Counted from the first letter of the stretch, positions 42,501 to 51,880 are shown. The stretch: 64,000 nt of DNA from Doris montereyensis (GCA_037039925.1 JAXRKP010000013.1:241816-305815), one strand, 5' to 3'. Made by a program: numbers and translations. Notes: generated by a model not told the origin, from the letters alone.

Positions 42501-43871
42501 GATAAAGATTTTTTTCACATTTGTTTAGATGAATTAAACATTGTATTTGTCAATTATTTGCCTGCATATTACAAACAAAGAAGAAGAAAAATTCAATGGT
42601 TTACAAAGCTATCAATGAAAAGTTACTATCCAAAATTTAAGATTTTGTCTTTTCATATTCTATCATATTAAAATGAAGTCTCACCTCTGACACCTATGCT
42701 TTTACAAATGTTGCTTCTTAAGAAAGTTTCTCTTCTGCTTGTGACTAAATGAAAAAGACTTCAATATAATTTCACATGCAATTTTACTTTTTGAAGCGTT
42801 TTTTATCTTTGTGTTTGATACTTGTGCTATTAACAGTTTATTACATCTCCACAGGTAACTTTCTATGAGGCTCTAAATAAGGGAAAAAGATATGAATATG
42901 CCTGAGGATGAAAAAATGTTACAACAGTGAGTATTATGAAGAATTCTGGTTTTATCATTCACTCTTATGATGTTTTCTTAGATTAGTTATGACATTCGGT
43001 AATAGATTATTGACCACATTAAGGCTAGATTACAAGAAATTTGTCAGCGAAAATCACAATTATGAAACACCGTCTGATAGCCTGGTAAACAATCTTTAAT
43101 AGTTATAATTATAAGAGAGAGAGCTAAAAACAAGCCTACAATCTTTTCCAAAGCTATGAAGGATTCAATTAAAATACCAATGAGCCACCTCTGAGATCTC
43201 ACCAACACAAGAAAGTAATTATATGTTGTCGCTGTTGTATCCATAATATTGTGAACTTCTGAATTATTGTCTGAAACAATAAATGTACAAGTTTTAATTA
43301 AAGAAACTGAAATATTGTCAGTTTTATTGTTTCAATTTATGTAACATGACTTGTTTAATTAAATATTTTAGATATTAGGCCATCAATAGTGTCATGATAA
43401 AAACCTGTATTAACGAACAGGAAATTAAATAGAATTTCATCTTTTTAATTTTTGATAATCTATATTTTCTCATTCGATCTATCTTTTTCAAAATTTGGAG
43501 ACAGTAGTCTCTAAGTTGTTTTTAAAGCATTTTTTTTTTTTTTTTACATTTTTTTCTGCCCGTTTCACAGGGCAATCGCTACAAGCCTCCAGCAAACAGG
43601 TGAGTGACATTCTGAGCAGACAGCAAGATCTGACAGTAAGCAGTTCTCAAATTCGGTTAGCACGCCATCGCTACCTTCTACCAATTCCAATCCATCCACT
43701 CGCCCTCGCCAGTCTTTGCCTCCAGGCTTGGGCTTGGGCTCGGAAGATGAGGAGCAGCTACGGCTTGTGTTAGAAATGTCTAAAACGGAGCAGATGGAGC
43801 AGGAACAGAGAATGAAAGCAGAAGAAGAAGAGTTAGAGAAGATATTGGCTCTGTCATTAACAGAAAAGTGA
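27440..43871 (+). CDS. ANKRD13: ANKRD13 family protein (ankyrin repeats, ubiquitin-interacting motifs), 5' incomplete
   Basis: ANKRD13 A/B/D proteins bind Lys63-linked ubiquitin chains through C-terminal UIMs and act on endocytosis of ubiquitinated receptors at the plasma membrane and endosomes. Thirteen plus-strand exons follow the family order. Ankyrin repeats come first ([37 protein letters not shown]), then [13 protein letters not shown], the conserved middle ([41 protein letters not shown]), [16 protein letters not shown] and [12 protein letters not shown], and UIMs [13 protein letters not shown] and [14 protein letters not shown]. The end is [15 protein letters not shown] and stop (human EEELERILRLSLTEQ). 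The first exon(s), coding for the N-terminal 40 or so residues, were not found. Exons g, k and most of m read cleanly. Others need one- or two-base changes, mostly in homopolymers. Introns hold a LINE and a large minisatellite. A pseudogene cannot be excluded. Confidence 0.93.
27640..30970 (+). mobile_element. LINE family L1a copy B, nearly full length
   Basis: This is a non-LTR element almost filling the ANKRD13 intron between exons a and b, in the same orientation and starting 66 bp after the exon a donor. The 5' region has three tandem units of about 75 bp (cctgctgccttgcaggttga type, 27700-27930). The endonuclease spans about 28020-28790 with [13 protein letters not shown]. The reverse transcriptase spans 29235-30250 with [16 protein letters not shown] and a catalytic box reading FVDD. 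A C-terminal [17 protein letters not shown] lies at 30770-30850. Frames are broken repeatedly. It lacks the 16 bases between ttatcac and gcaaagg that copy C retains, as does the first half of copy A's duplication. Confidence 0.92.
30995..31008 (+). repeat. poly-G tract at LINE 3' edge
   Basis: A run of 14 G lies just downstream of LINE copy B. Similar G runs of 9 or more occur at 448, 13025, 22803, 32984, 41097, 46926 and 60153. Confidence 0.9.
31185..31309 (+). CDS. ANKRD13: ANKRD13 exon b, ankyrin repeat
   Basis: It encodes [39 protein letters not shown] and LRE, matching human VLQEAVSTRDLELVQLVLRYRDYQR. The frame is open throughout. The exon end is one base short of the phase needed by exon c, and the donor sits in a GG run. 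Confidence 0.92.
31787..31831 (+). CDS. ANKRD13: ANKRD13 exon c, [10 protein letters not shown] block
   Basis: The exon is short and encodes [14 protein letters not shown], a signature nearly identical in human ANKRD13A. The acceptor is ttcattcag and the donor GTAAGT. The GGGG at the donor appears one base too long for the phase of exon d. Confidence 0.9.
32258..32420. repeat. local tandem repeat with TAGATCTAGA words
   Basis: The blocks caccagaggtaaatgttatc, tagatctaga and cctcataacaaatcttattt are repeated two or three times in scrambled order within an ANKRD13 intron. Confidence 0.75.
32822..32874 (+). CDS. ANKRD13: ANKRD13 exon d
   Basis: It reads PLISRMC in one frame and SDTYRVWKK in another; human ANKRD13A has PLVSKICPSDTYKVWKSG. 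The shift is at tgtgccagtgat, where a net two bases look missing. The donor is GTGAGA. Confidence 0.85.
33360..33445 (+). CDS. ANKRD13: ANKRD13 exon e
   Basis: It reads SVRIDTTLL, then ADNMTWQ, then GSGLYI, each in a different frame, against human LRVDTTLLGFDHMTWQRGNRSFVF. The shifts fall at ttttgaagc (one G short) and caaggggc (one A short). The donor (GTATGC) is the less certain boundary. Confidence 0.82.
33876..34061 (+). CDS. ANKRD13: ANKRD13 exon f
   Basis: It encodes [20 protein letters not shown] plus IRVMPALP, then [20 protein letters not shown], then NTDRISFER, in three frames. The family has DTSAVVMEIDHD at the start and LDTKNISFER at the end. Two shifts lie near 33960 and 34033. 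The donor is GTAAGT. Confidence 0.87.
34619..37490 (+). repeat. about 40-bp minisatellite containing a CA microsatellite, about 70 units
   Basis: The unit is tgttgtcatcagaactggtt followed by catatggcacacacacaca; the (CA) part varies from about 3 to 9 repeats, so unit length varies. It lies in the ANKRD13 intron between exons f and g. Left units mostly read actggttcatatgg; right units read cgggtccatatgg or caggtccatttgg. All frames are open over long distances because the unit lacks stops, giving spurious proteins of hundreds of residues on both strands. Confidence 0.97.
37556..37680 (-). repeat. SINE-like family S1 copy, minus strand
   Basis: The reverse complement contains gcggtgatctcagggtgaat, taagaggaaacagcaagatg and a 3' end near gtatgacctaccagca. 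It lies just right of the large intronic minisatellite. Confidence 0.75.
37824..37889 (+). CDS. ANKRD13: ANKRD13 exon g
   Basis: It encodes [20 protein letters not shown] plus C, matching human NKTGILGWRSEKTEMVNGYE. It joins exon f in phase as an Arg codon, with no disruption. Confidence 0.92.
38570..38728 (+). CDS. ANKRD13: ANKRD13 exon h
   Basis: It encodes [20 protein letters not shown] plus KAKKSSSK, then after one missing A in gcaaacgcc continues [20 protein letters not shown]. Human has SNVELITRTRTEHLSEQHKGK and TPLQSFLG. The join to exon g is one base off. Confidence 0.9.
39720..39800 (+). ncRNA. tRNA-like SINE head
   Basis: catcagtggcctagtgctta contains an A-box-like tggcctagtgct, and cctgggtttgaatcctggca contains a B-box-like ggtttgaatcc about 45 bases on. 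It lacks a clean cloverleaf and is followed by repeat family S3, so it looks like the tRNA-derived head of a SINE rather than a tRNA gene. Confidence 0.6.
39800..40260 (+). repeat. dispersed repeat S3, copy 1
   Basis: Blocks shared with 51465-51880, in order: aactgccaacagtacataag, tttgagtc..ta.gt, accttgaaaagtatg, gattggagtgaaagtc, ggccagtg, and gaaaaggttggcagctatgt. It follows the tRNA-like head directly and lies in an ANKRD13 intron. Confidence 0.7.
40659..40940 (+). CDS. ANKRD13: ANKRD13 exon i
   Basis: It contains [11 protein letters not shown], then [27 protein letters not shown] and [16 protein letters not shown], in several frames. Human has TAEEYFNPNFELGNRDMGRP, FKAKLWLCEEHPLSL and [20 protein letters not shown]. 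About four small indels are needed, one of them an extra T in ggttttccc. Confidence 0.9.
41097..41106 (+). repeat. poly-G tract
   Basis: This is a run of 10 G in an ANKRD13 intron, preceded by ggggta. Confidence 0.85.
41512..41675 (+). CDS. ANKRD13: ANKRD13 exon j
   Basis: It encodes [20 protein letters not shown], then [20 protein letters not shown] plus PPRRSSL in a second frame. Human has [16 protein letters not shown] and later ISPALFEAPRGYS. The donor is GTAAAG, and the end is less certain than the start. Confidence 0.85.
41768..41980. repeat. 75-bp tandem repeat, three units
   Basis: The unit starts ttaattcttgcctccacacc and includes tgatgagaggttttaaagca and cagaaatagattgttatgac. The three copies are nearly identical. 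It lies in the ANKRD13 intron between exons j and k. Confidence 0.92.
42364..42460 (+). CDS. ANKRD13: ANKRD13 exon k, first UIM
   Basis: The exon is intact and encodes [20 protein letters not shown] plus [11 protein letters not shown]. The acidic block followed by [10 protein letters not shown] is a ubiquitin-interacting motif and matches human [17 protein letters not shown]. Confidence 0.93.
42855..42926 (+). CDS. ANKRD13: ANKRD13 exon l
   Basis: It encodes [11 protein letters not shown] (human VTIWEALTNSK), then [13 protein letters not shown] after one missing A in gggaaaaagata. The donor GTGAGT leaves two bases that combine with exon m. Confidence 0.88.
43571..43871 (+). CDS. ANKRD13: ANKRD13 exon m, last exon with UIM and stop
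   Basis: It starts [10 protein letters not shown] (UIM-like), has one shift near 43603, then a Ser/Thr/Pro-rich stretch, [20 protein letters not shown], and [16 protein letters not shown] before TGA. Human ends SYDEQLRLAMELSAQEQEER ... EEELERILRLSLTEQ. Confidence 0.93.
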
Positions 43872-43946
43872 TTTTATTAGGGTTAAATGCTATATACATA
43901 TAATATGCATGCATGCATGCATGCAAACATACAGACAAACATACAT
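43872..43946. other. ANKRD13 3' flank with ATGC/ATAC repeats
   Basis: Short tandem tracts of atgc and ataca follow the stop codon. The 3' untranslated region starts here, but no close AATAAA is seen. Confidence 0.5.
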
Positions 43947-43947
43947 A

Positions 43948-44507
43948 CGGTCATGACTCGATAGTCCAGACTTCGATAATCAAGTAGATGAGCAGGGGAC
44001 GGATTTTCTCTTCTTTAATTGTACCTGATAATCCGGGAATTAAGGATTTTGGATCCAAACACTTGTTACAATACTAGATGTTTGGATCCAGAGTCCCCCT
44101 AATTTCAGATCCCTGAACACGTAATTTTGAATCAAGTTGCCGCAATATGTAGAGCTTCTTTTGCTTCAGTAAATCAAACACTAAACTGTGTGAGATAGTC
44201 TAACCAGTCTGCTGGCAGTACATCAAAGCCACCGGCTCGACTTTTCTTGCACCACTTCAGCCATACAACTTTGCAATATGGCATCACAGCCAATTGACTG
44301 GTGTGCCACATTGGCCACTCAGACGGATAGATGCAAGTGGGTGTCTGATCGGCCCAGATTCAAAGCCCGTAATATGCACTGTAAGTTCTGAGGCGTTTCG
44401 CTGATTCACAATGTGTCATTTTCATGGACGTTTCGATAATCTTGATATCTTGATAATGTGGACAAATTGCTCAGAACAGAGGTGTTTGAACTATGGAGAC
44501 ATGACTG
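43948..44507. mobile_element. pogo/Tigger-like DNA element with TIRs and TA target duplication
   Basis: The left end cggtcatgactcgatagtcc and the reverse complement of the right end, cagtcatgtctccatagttc, pair. Each end is flanked by TA (43946-43947 and 44508-44509), as Tc1/mariner-superfamily insertion requires. The interior has a short minus-strand stretch (WLKWCKKSRAGGFDVLPADW) that could be a transposase remnant, but I cannot confirm it. Confidence 0.65.
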
Positions 44508-44735
44508 TACATACATACATTCATATGAAAGGAAAGTCCAATGAAAGTTTTTTTTTTTTACGTAGTTTAAATATTGACACACCAATCAGAGCCATAATCA
44601 TATGTTTCAGTTAACCTGTTTCGAAATTGCATTACAGAATGCAAAGGAATCTCAAAAATTATTGAAGATAAATGTTTGATACTAATAATACTAGAGAACA
44701 TAATGTGAAATATTTCTTATATTCAAGATATTATA

Positions 44736-45271
44736 CAGTGATGTTCGCCTAAGAACCCGATGCTCAGGGAGACAGAATCAGCGGGTTCTGAGGCAAACAC
44801 CAACATGCCTTGTACTTTTGCTTCATTATTGACATTATTCATGCATTTTGATAGGTTATTCGACCGTCTGTCGCCCAATGCTCCAAGACATGGTCACAGG
44901 TGACCAGGGCGGGTGGCAAGCCTTCCTAGTGTCTGTCAGTTGGCGTCTGGCCCACCTGCAATTTCCACCTTTCTAGACGTGTATCTATAACACCTACTCA
45001 AACGTCTGGACCAATGCTATAGTTTTTATGACTTTCCACCCGCCTTTCTATGATTCATTTGCAACATATCACAGGTTTTATCAGCGATGGTTAAAGTGGG
45101 TGTGGATTGTTGTTTTTCATGACTCACAATCAAACTGGCCTCTAAGGCGGATCGGACTGTAACTAGCAGGATCTTAAAGGATAGTTTTATGACTTTAAAT
45201 TCCATTGCACAGAGATAGCCGGTTCTTAGGGGATCGGGTTCTTACGAGGTGGGTTATTAGGCAGACATTTG
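44736..45271. mobile_element. TIR element (non-autonomous DNA transposon)
   Basis: The left end cagtgatgttcgcctaagaa plus ccc matches the reverse complement of the right end, aaatgtctgcctaataaccc. A second inner block, cgtaagaacccgatccccta, repeats the pattern. It has no coding capacity. A TA flanks the left end; the right end is too diverged to call a target duplication. Confidence 0.6.
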
Positions 45272-45534
45272 ATTCATCAGCTTTATCTCTCCTAGGTGCT
45301 AAGACAGAAAAAATCTTACTGTGGTTTGGCTGTTTTTGAAAATGTTTCAAGTAACTTTATTGACTGCAAATATTGACAAGCTATTCCAGAGTCTGCAATG
45401 GACTGTAAGGAAATCACCTCTTCAATGGCTGTCTGACGACTTTCTAATGGGACATCAGCAAGATCTGCTCAAAATTACAGTTTTCCTTTGATCCATAGAG
45501 CTGGCCTTGTGGTTTGACTAGGATCCAACATAGA

Positions 45535-46115
45535 TTCAAACTGTGTTGGTTTGACAGGATCCAACATGATCAGAAGCTAGCCAGTTTGTTGGGATCCAAC
45601 ATGATTCCAGGAGAGCTGACGCCAGTTTGACAGGATCCAACACATAGATTCAAGAGCTGACAAGCCGGTTTGACAGGATCCAAAGATTCAGATTCAAGAG
45701 GACCTAACATGACGCTAGCGGTTTGACAGATCTAACATAGATTCAAGAGCTGACGCCGGTTTGAGGACCTAACATAGATTCAAGAGCTGGCATCAACATA
45801 GATTCAAGAGCTGACGCCGGAAGATTCAAGCTGGCGCGGTTTGACAGGATCTAACATAGATTCAAGAGCTGACGCCGGTTTGACAGATCTAACATAGATT
45901 CAAGAGCTGACAACATAGATTCAAGAGCTGGCCTTTTTGACAAGACCTAACATATTCAAGAGCTGACGCCCGGTTTGACAGGATCCAACATAGATTCAAG
46001 AGCTGGGCGGTTTGACAGGATCCAACAAGAGCTGAGGATTCAAGAGCTGATTCAGCTAACCACTGGTTGACAGAGATCAACATAGATTCAGGGTCCAACA
46101 TAGATTCAAGGCCTG
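45535..46115. repeat. degenerate 39-41 bp minisatellite
   Basis: The unit is gattcaagagctgacgccgg, tttgacaggatccaacata. There are about fifteen units, many shortened by irregular internal deletions, so the period is uneven. It lies in the 3' flank of ANKRD13. Confidence 0.9.
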
Positions 46116-46228
46116 CAACACGATGTACAAGTTCCAGATAGAGAGAAATACAGCGTTGCTGGTCTGAATTTGAATTTTCATATAATTACATTGAGTTTAG
46201 CAAACCATGCTGGGCTAAAAAAAATTGA

Positions 46229-46345
46229 AGCAGTCTCTTAGGCATAATGATTAAAGAGGGTAAAATCTGTTTACCACGTCAAAAGCAGTCTTTTAGGCAT
46301 AATGATCAAAGAGGGTAAAATCTGTTACACATAAAAGCAGTCTCT
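46229..46345. repeat. two-unit tandem repeat, about 58 bp
   Basis: gcagtcttttaggcataatg, atcaaagagggtaaaatctg occurs twice, followed by a third start (gcagtctctaag). Confidence 0.85.
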
Positions 46346-46389
46346 AAGACAGAGACCACTGTAATATACATGGTTCTGACTATAAAGAT

Positions 46390-46589
46390 GTGAAGGTAAT
46401 GACACAAGATATTATGAAAGCCCCATAGGCACAAAGACGAGACAGACACGAGGAATAGACCATAAAAATCCTGGCCACGATGGGGACCGAACCGGCGACC
46501 TCTGCGTCAGCACCCATCGCTGCCATGAAAAGAAAACATGCTACCAACCGAGCTAACTGCGTCATATTATCTTGTGTCATTACCTTCAC
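46390..46589 (-). mobile_element. 200-bp TIR element with a tRNA-like core
   Basis: The first 21 bases (gtgaaggtaatgacacaaga plus t) are the exact reverse complement of the last 21. Inside, on the minus strand, gttagctcggttggtagcat contains an A-box-like tagctcggttgg, and gtcgccggttcggtccccat contains a B-box-like ggttcggtccc. The core suggests internal RNA polymerase III promotion, as in a SINE, but the ends look like a MITE. There is no CDS. Confidence 0.75.
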
Positions 46590-46591
46590 TT

Positions 46592-48397
46592 TCAGCATGC
46601 CCCTTGCCTCACTGTTTGTCTTTCACTATGAAGATATAGTACAACTTAAGGATTAGAAGGAGTTTGGATGTAGATCTTGTCAAGATTCAACAACCTATAT
46701 GAATTATCAGTTTTGGAATTGGATTTTATCCCTTCCATTTAGTGATGTTTTTATTACAGGGTTCTGACTTCATTATTTATATATGTATTAAAGTAGACTT
46801 GAACTGCTTGGTCATCTATTTTCAAAAATGTAAATGATGTTATCAGTGATAATACTTTTGATGTCCATTGTTAGGGTGTCTGTTTGGTTTTGTTGTTTGT
46901 TTATTTTCTTTGTGTGTGTGTGGGTGGGGGGGGGTTTGGATTTTTTTAAACGTTCTTTTTTATGTTTAGACATCATAACAAAATTCCGCTCTGTCAGTGA
47001 TTTCAAATTCTCAAAACTCTGACAATTTAATCATTGACAGCCATGTTTGGTATGCCTTTAAACCAAAATAATCACCTGTCCATGTCTGTCTTAGTAAATT
47101 AATCATATGTTAAAATTAATATGGCTCATGTCAGATTTATTTAAGCTTTTTCATTTCATTAGGATTAACCATTTTTACTCATTTTATATTGTAGCATGGC
47201 AGGGAAGTTAAGAGTGTTATGAGTAACCGAATAACACATGTTTAATTTCACTTGTATGATACCTAATGTCATATCTGGAAAGTGGTTAGTTACTGCGAAC
47301 GTTTAGCTAATGACAAATTCCCTATCCAATGTGTCTGGTCATAGTTTGTTTGTTTGTTCTCATTTCATACACATGATGGGCTTCTCTTTTATAATGTCTA
47401 ATGCTATGTTGTTGTTTTCTTCTGTCTCCCGTCTGAATATCATTCAGGTGATATTTTGACGTTTTACATTATATTATAACCCTGGTTTTATCTTATCTGC
47501 CCATGGTTGCCTTGCCTTTCCCACTCCATACGCCGATTTTTCGTGGATAAAACGTGTACATACTTCAGTACTTTTTATGTGTTCTGTTATGAAATTCCAC
47601 TCATGCTTGAACTTGGAACTTAACTTTTTTTTTTTTTTTTATGTGATTTGAAAAAGGGGCAAATTTTAATTTCTTCTCTTTTTTTTCTTCTTTTTCTTTC
47701 AAATGGAGATGCACCTGTAAAAGCAAGTGAGTTAACAGTGATATGAATTGAGCGCTTTCAATCTTCAGTGAATATATTTACGGTGCTTCTTAGAGGTCAT
47801 TTTGTTAAGCTTACACAATTATGTATACATGTTGCTGGCATTATAAAGTGTGTGAGAGAGAAAGATCTAAAAAAGTTTTTACAATAGAATATAATGGACT
47901 CTTGTCAGAGCGTATTCTTTCACACGGAAATTTACCACAAAATTTTAATGTTACAAATAAAAAGAATATGTGATTATGAATCAACTCAGTTTCACAATAT
48001 GAAATGTATTTTATATTAACAGATAGATTTTGTTCATAAGAGGGGGAGGGGGAGCAAAGTGTAAAAGTCATCTTTGAAATATAGAAGAGTTTTGGAATTT
48101 CAATTGATGTGGGAAATTAGGGATTTACCCTCTACAAGACATTTTGTTCTATCCTTGCTGTAAATGTAATCAAATGTAACTTAAAGCATCTTCTTTTTTG
48201 TTTGTTTATAAAAGCGCCTTGCGGACAATATGATGATTTTTACTACAACTTTTCAATGCCACAGCACAGTTCATTGGAGGATTGTAGGTTTTTGTGTTGT
48301 TTTTTTTGTGTGTTTGTTTTTCAGTTTGAAGACTCATTCATGACTGTGCTTAAAGAGAAAATATCACAGTATTTGTAACTGAAGCAGCATTTAATGG

Positions 48398-48400
<3 letters not shown>
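46592..48400. other. 3' flank, nothing coding
   Basis: This is A+T-rich sequence with T runs (47625-47640) and a G run (46926-46934). I see no homology or repeat family. It could be a long ANKRD13 3' untranslated region or intergenic DNA. Confidence 0.4.

Positions 48401-48401
<1 letters not shown>

Positions 48402-48452
<51 letters not shown>
48402..48452. repeat. AT microsatellite
   Basis: This is about 24 uninterrupted AT/TA dinucleotides, a cruciform-prone tract. Confidence 0.97.
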
Positions 48453-48454
<2 letters not shown>

Positions 48455-48456
<2 letters not shown>

Positions 48457-49249
48457 TATGTATTTTTATTGTAGAGGGGAACAAATTATGAAAATTAAAG
48501 AAGGGAAGAAAACTTTTCTTGATTTTACGCACGATAGAGGTGCCTATTGAGATATGTAATTTAAATGTTTATAATTTGTTATCTAAGATGTATGTAATAA
48601 TACAGATGTTTATTTGCTTTCTGAAATGTATGTTTTAGTTGTAATACCAATGTTTTTTTATGCTCCATCTGCAATTGTTTCCAAGTCATTTCCCAATGCC
48701 ATGCTTGTCAATAAGGTGATTAAGAAGAGAGTTATTATTGTATTTAAATCTACATGCATGTGTTGCTAGACAATACCAATGAGAATATAATGGAACTTTT
48801 AGTCAGTCTGCGTGTAGGTGAGTTAGCTTGCCAGCTACATTCCAGATTGGAACATTTGCCATTTGACCATCAGACAACAATATTATGGGGTGTTTTTTGT
48901 TTTTTTGTTTTGTTTAATCGGTTCTGATTCCAACTTTTTGTCCTCATGATATGTTTTGATGACAAAATAAAGGTAATTTTAATTAATATTTATTTTGGGA
49001 AATTATTAAATATCTTCTAAACGCCTTATGTGCATTGCGTTCTTGATATTGGAATGATGTTTATTTTTTTATGTTTGTAAAATAATAGTTTTGAAATGCC
49101 TTTGTCAATGAATTAATTTACTTTTACAGTGTTAAAAATGCATTACCTTGTCGAGAATATTAATTCAAAATTCCACATTGATTTTCCCTGTTTGTTTGTC
49201 TGTATGTCTGTCTCTGTCCCTCTCCCTCCCAGTCTCTCCTCCCACCCTC

Positions 49250-49319
<70 letters not shown>

Positions 49320-51130
49320 CCTCAAATTTTTTCTTAAATTCAACTGAGTAATTATAAGTCATAGAAGTGTACATCTCAATCTCACAATAATTTGTTAACC
49401 GTACTAGCAAAGTACTCTAATAAAATGTAAACTATTTTGAATCTAAATTACACCAAAAGGAGAAAAATATAAAAAAACTTGACATCATCCTGCTGTTTGT
49501 TCATTTTAAGTTCATGATAAAGAAAATGTTGTAAATTCATAAACGTTGCCCTTTTCCTGTCTCACGGGCCCTTCACAATTTAGTCTTCCTGTTCAGTCTG
49601 TGTGCCTACAAAGGAGGCAACTTTGATGAAAAGTAAACCTGTCTCCGTTAAAATCAATTTCTGATTTAAATATCTTTCAATTTTAATGAAAAAATTATAA
49701 TAAACTAGAGAAGAAAATAAGCTTTCAGAAAATATATACTTTTATATAACTATTATGAGCCTTGATTGTCAGCACGGTAACTATTTGAGTAGGTCGGTAA
49801 ATTCATTGAAAGGAATAGCAACGCTTTGTATACAATCACTCACGAGTCAAAACGAAAGCAGATAAAAATAGGCGAGTTTTTTTTCTCACAAAAAAAGCCA
49901 GAAATCTCACATATCACGAGATTGTCGATTCAAGTCTTGCACACTGCGAAATCTTATTGTTATGTGTATACAAAGATGAAGAGTAAGCGAGGGCGCATTT
50001 AGAGTGCTTAAGACATCGAGGCTGATGTCGCAGTGGGCATCGAGGCTGATGTCACAGTAGGCAGGAAAGGGGTTATGGTGTATGTTTTTTTTGGGAGAGG
50101 TGGAGGAGACGATTTTTTCTTCATTTTATTGCTTTTTGTTTTAACAATGCTTTTGAATAAGAAAGCATCTTTAGATTTTTCCCTTTAGAAGAAACAAAAA
50201 GAAAAAAATAAAAAGAAAAATTTGATACATGTAGTAAATGTAACGTGCAGCTTGAAATCCCTAGAGGATCAGAATTTGTTTATAATTTATACATTACAAT
50301 AACATATACTCTACATTATTATTTCTTCATCTGTGTCATATTTTTTACTTTTGTATAGTATAAGTACAATTCAAGAAACGTTAAATGAATATATATATAT
50401 ATATATATATTTATTCTTATATTATGATACTCAGATAGATTCAAAGCTTCTTTTCAAGGTTTTGAAGAGACAGCTTCTGTTATAGATCATTTTGTTCCTA
50501 ATTCAAATTTTTCAGATATAACAAACATACCAGGTAGGAGATCCAAAATACTTGCCTAGTTTTCACGTCTTCTGTTGGATGAGAGATTTTAAGTTGAGTC
50601 GGGCATTCACATGAACATTTATGTTATATTGTACAACATGTATTGTGTCATCCCTTAATGTGTGTGTACTACTCCCTCTGTTGTATACATGATTTTTGAT
50701 GTTTGTATTTATGCCAAGGTGGTATACACTGGCTTGATGAGTCCTGTATTATGTCACTTTTTGTGTCTTTTCTTTCTTTTGAAAAAACATTTTTACAATC
50801 AAGCTAGTCAAGATATGTGCTAGACTCAATGTTGTCTTGTTTTCATTGGTTTTTTTGCCGCTCAAAATGAATAATAAATATGCTATTTGAAGACTGATAG
50901 AACTCATGTGTCCATTGACTCCTCTCTTTTGGGTTTTTTTATGTTATCTCGCCCCTTAGATCAAAATTTTCGTGTACGTCATTTATTAAAAAATATTGGT
51001 TTACGATCAGGAGTTTTGATCTGAGGTGATGATTCGTTATTGATACATTGTTGTACATAATATATCATGTATGTATTGTGGTTCAATAAAAGAAGTTCTT
51101 GAGTACATCTGACTGAGGTATGTGGAAAAC
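48455..51130. other. 3' flank with possible polyadenylation site
   Basis: There is no coding signal. It contains the CT microsatellite at 49237-49321, a 27-bp direct repeat (gacatcgaggctgatgtc, 50012-50064), a TA tract (50390-50412), and AATAAA-type words at 48964, 50873 and 51084. The last (tcaataaaagaagttcttga) is the best-looking transcript end, but linking it to ANKRD13 is speculation. Confidence 0.35.
49237..49321. repeat. CT microsatellite
   Basis: This is an interrupted (CT)n tract of about 85 bp within a longer pyrimidine-rich stretch from 49195. Confidence 0.95.
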
Positions 51131-51464
51131 AGAATCTATCTATGTTTAGAAATAGATGTGTCGAATACGCCTTTTGTATGATACTACTATTGATACATCT
51201 AACATAATTTTGGGAATTTTTGCGATTAACTGGCTTATTATGTCTATAACTATAACATTAAGAAGAATGTGAAGAGGGTGAAATGCACAATGCTTGGAAA
51301 GGAGAGGAAATTGGGGTGGATGGTATGGGCAGTTATTGATTTGATCACCTAGTTCAGTGGTCCATCGCTAACATTATACACATGCACACGCACAAATCAA
51401 TAGTGTCTAGACACACACTGCACGTAATGCTCTTCTAGTAGAGATCTAATACTAACATAAATGC

Positions 51465-51880
51465 ATAGATGCCAACCAGTACATAAAAAAGGTATTTAGT
51501 AACGTTTCTTCAAATTTGAGTCAGTAAGTTTGTATTTGCCTTGAAAAGTATGTACATGTATTTGACTTGAAGGTTAACTATTTTTTTTCAAGAACCTCAG
51601 AGATATTGGAGTGAAAGTCCAGAGATGCCATTCGAGTTCACAAAAAATACTGTCGCATTTTGCCAGAAAGGCCAGTGATTTTTGTTGTTTACACTATAAA
51701 TTTAAAGTGTTTCAAGCTACATGTTTGATAATTCCAGTTAGTTAGATTATCAATTGTTTCTGGAAAATTACCGGTCGTTGTATGTTTCAATAATGTGTGC
51801 ATTTAGAGTCCGTTTTTCAAGTTGAAAAGGTTGGCAGCTATGTAAATGGGTATTACTTGCCTTACACTACATTGTACTGT
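51465..51880 (+). repeat. dispersed repeat S3, copy 2
   Basis: It matches 39830-40260 over gccaaccagtacataaaaaa, ccttgaaaagtatgtacatg, ttggagtgaaagtccagaga and gttgaaaaggttggcagcta. It lacks the tRNA-like head of copy 1. Confidence 0.7.

Noticed and set aside
45889..46101. Minus-strand frame with repeated LNLCWILS-type peptide
   Set aside because: It is translation of the degenerate 39-41 bp minisatellite.
46470..46562. A functional tRNA gene on the minus strand
   Set aside because: Box-like words are present, but acceptor and anticodon stems do not pair well and the sequence sits inside a TIR element.
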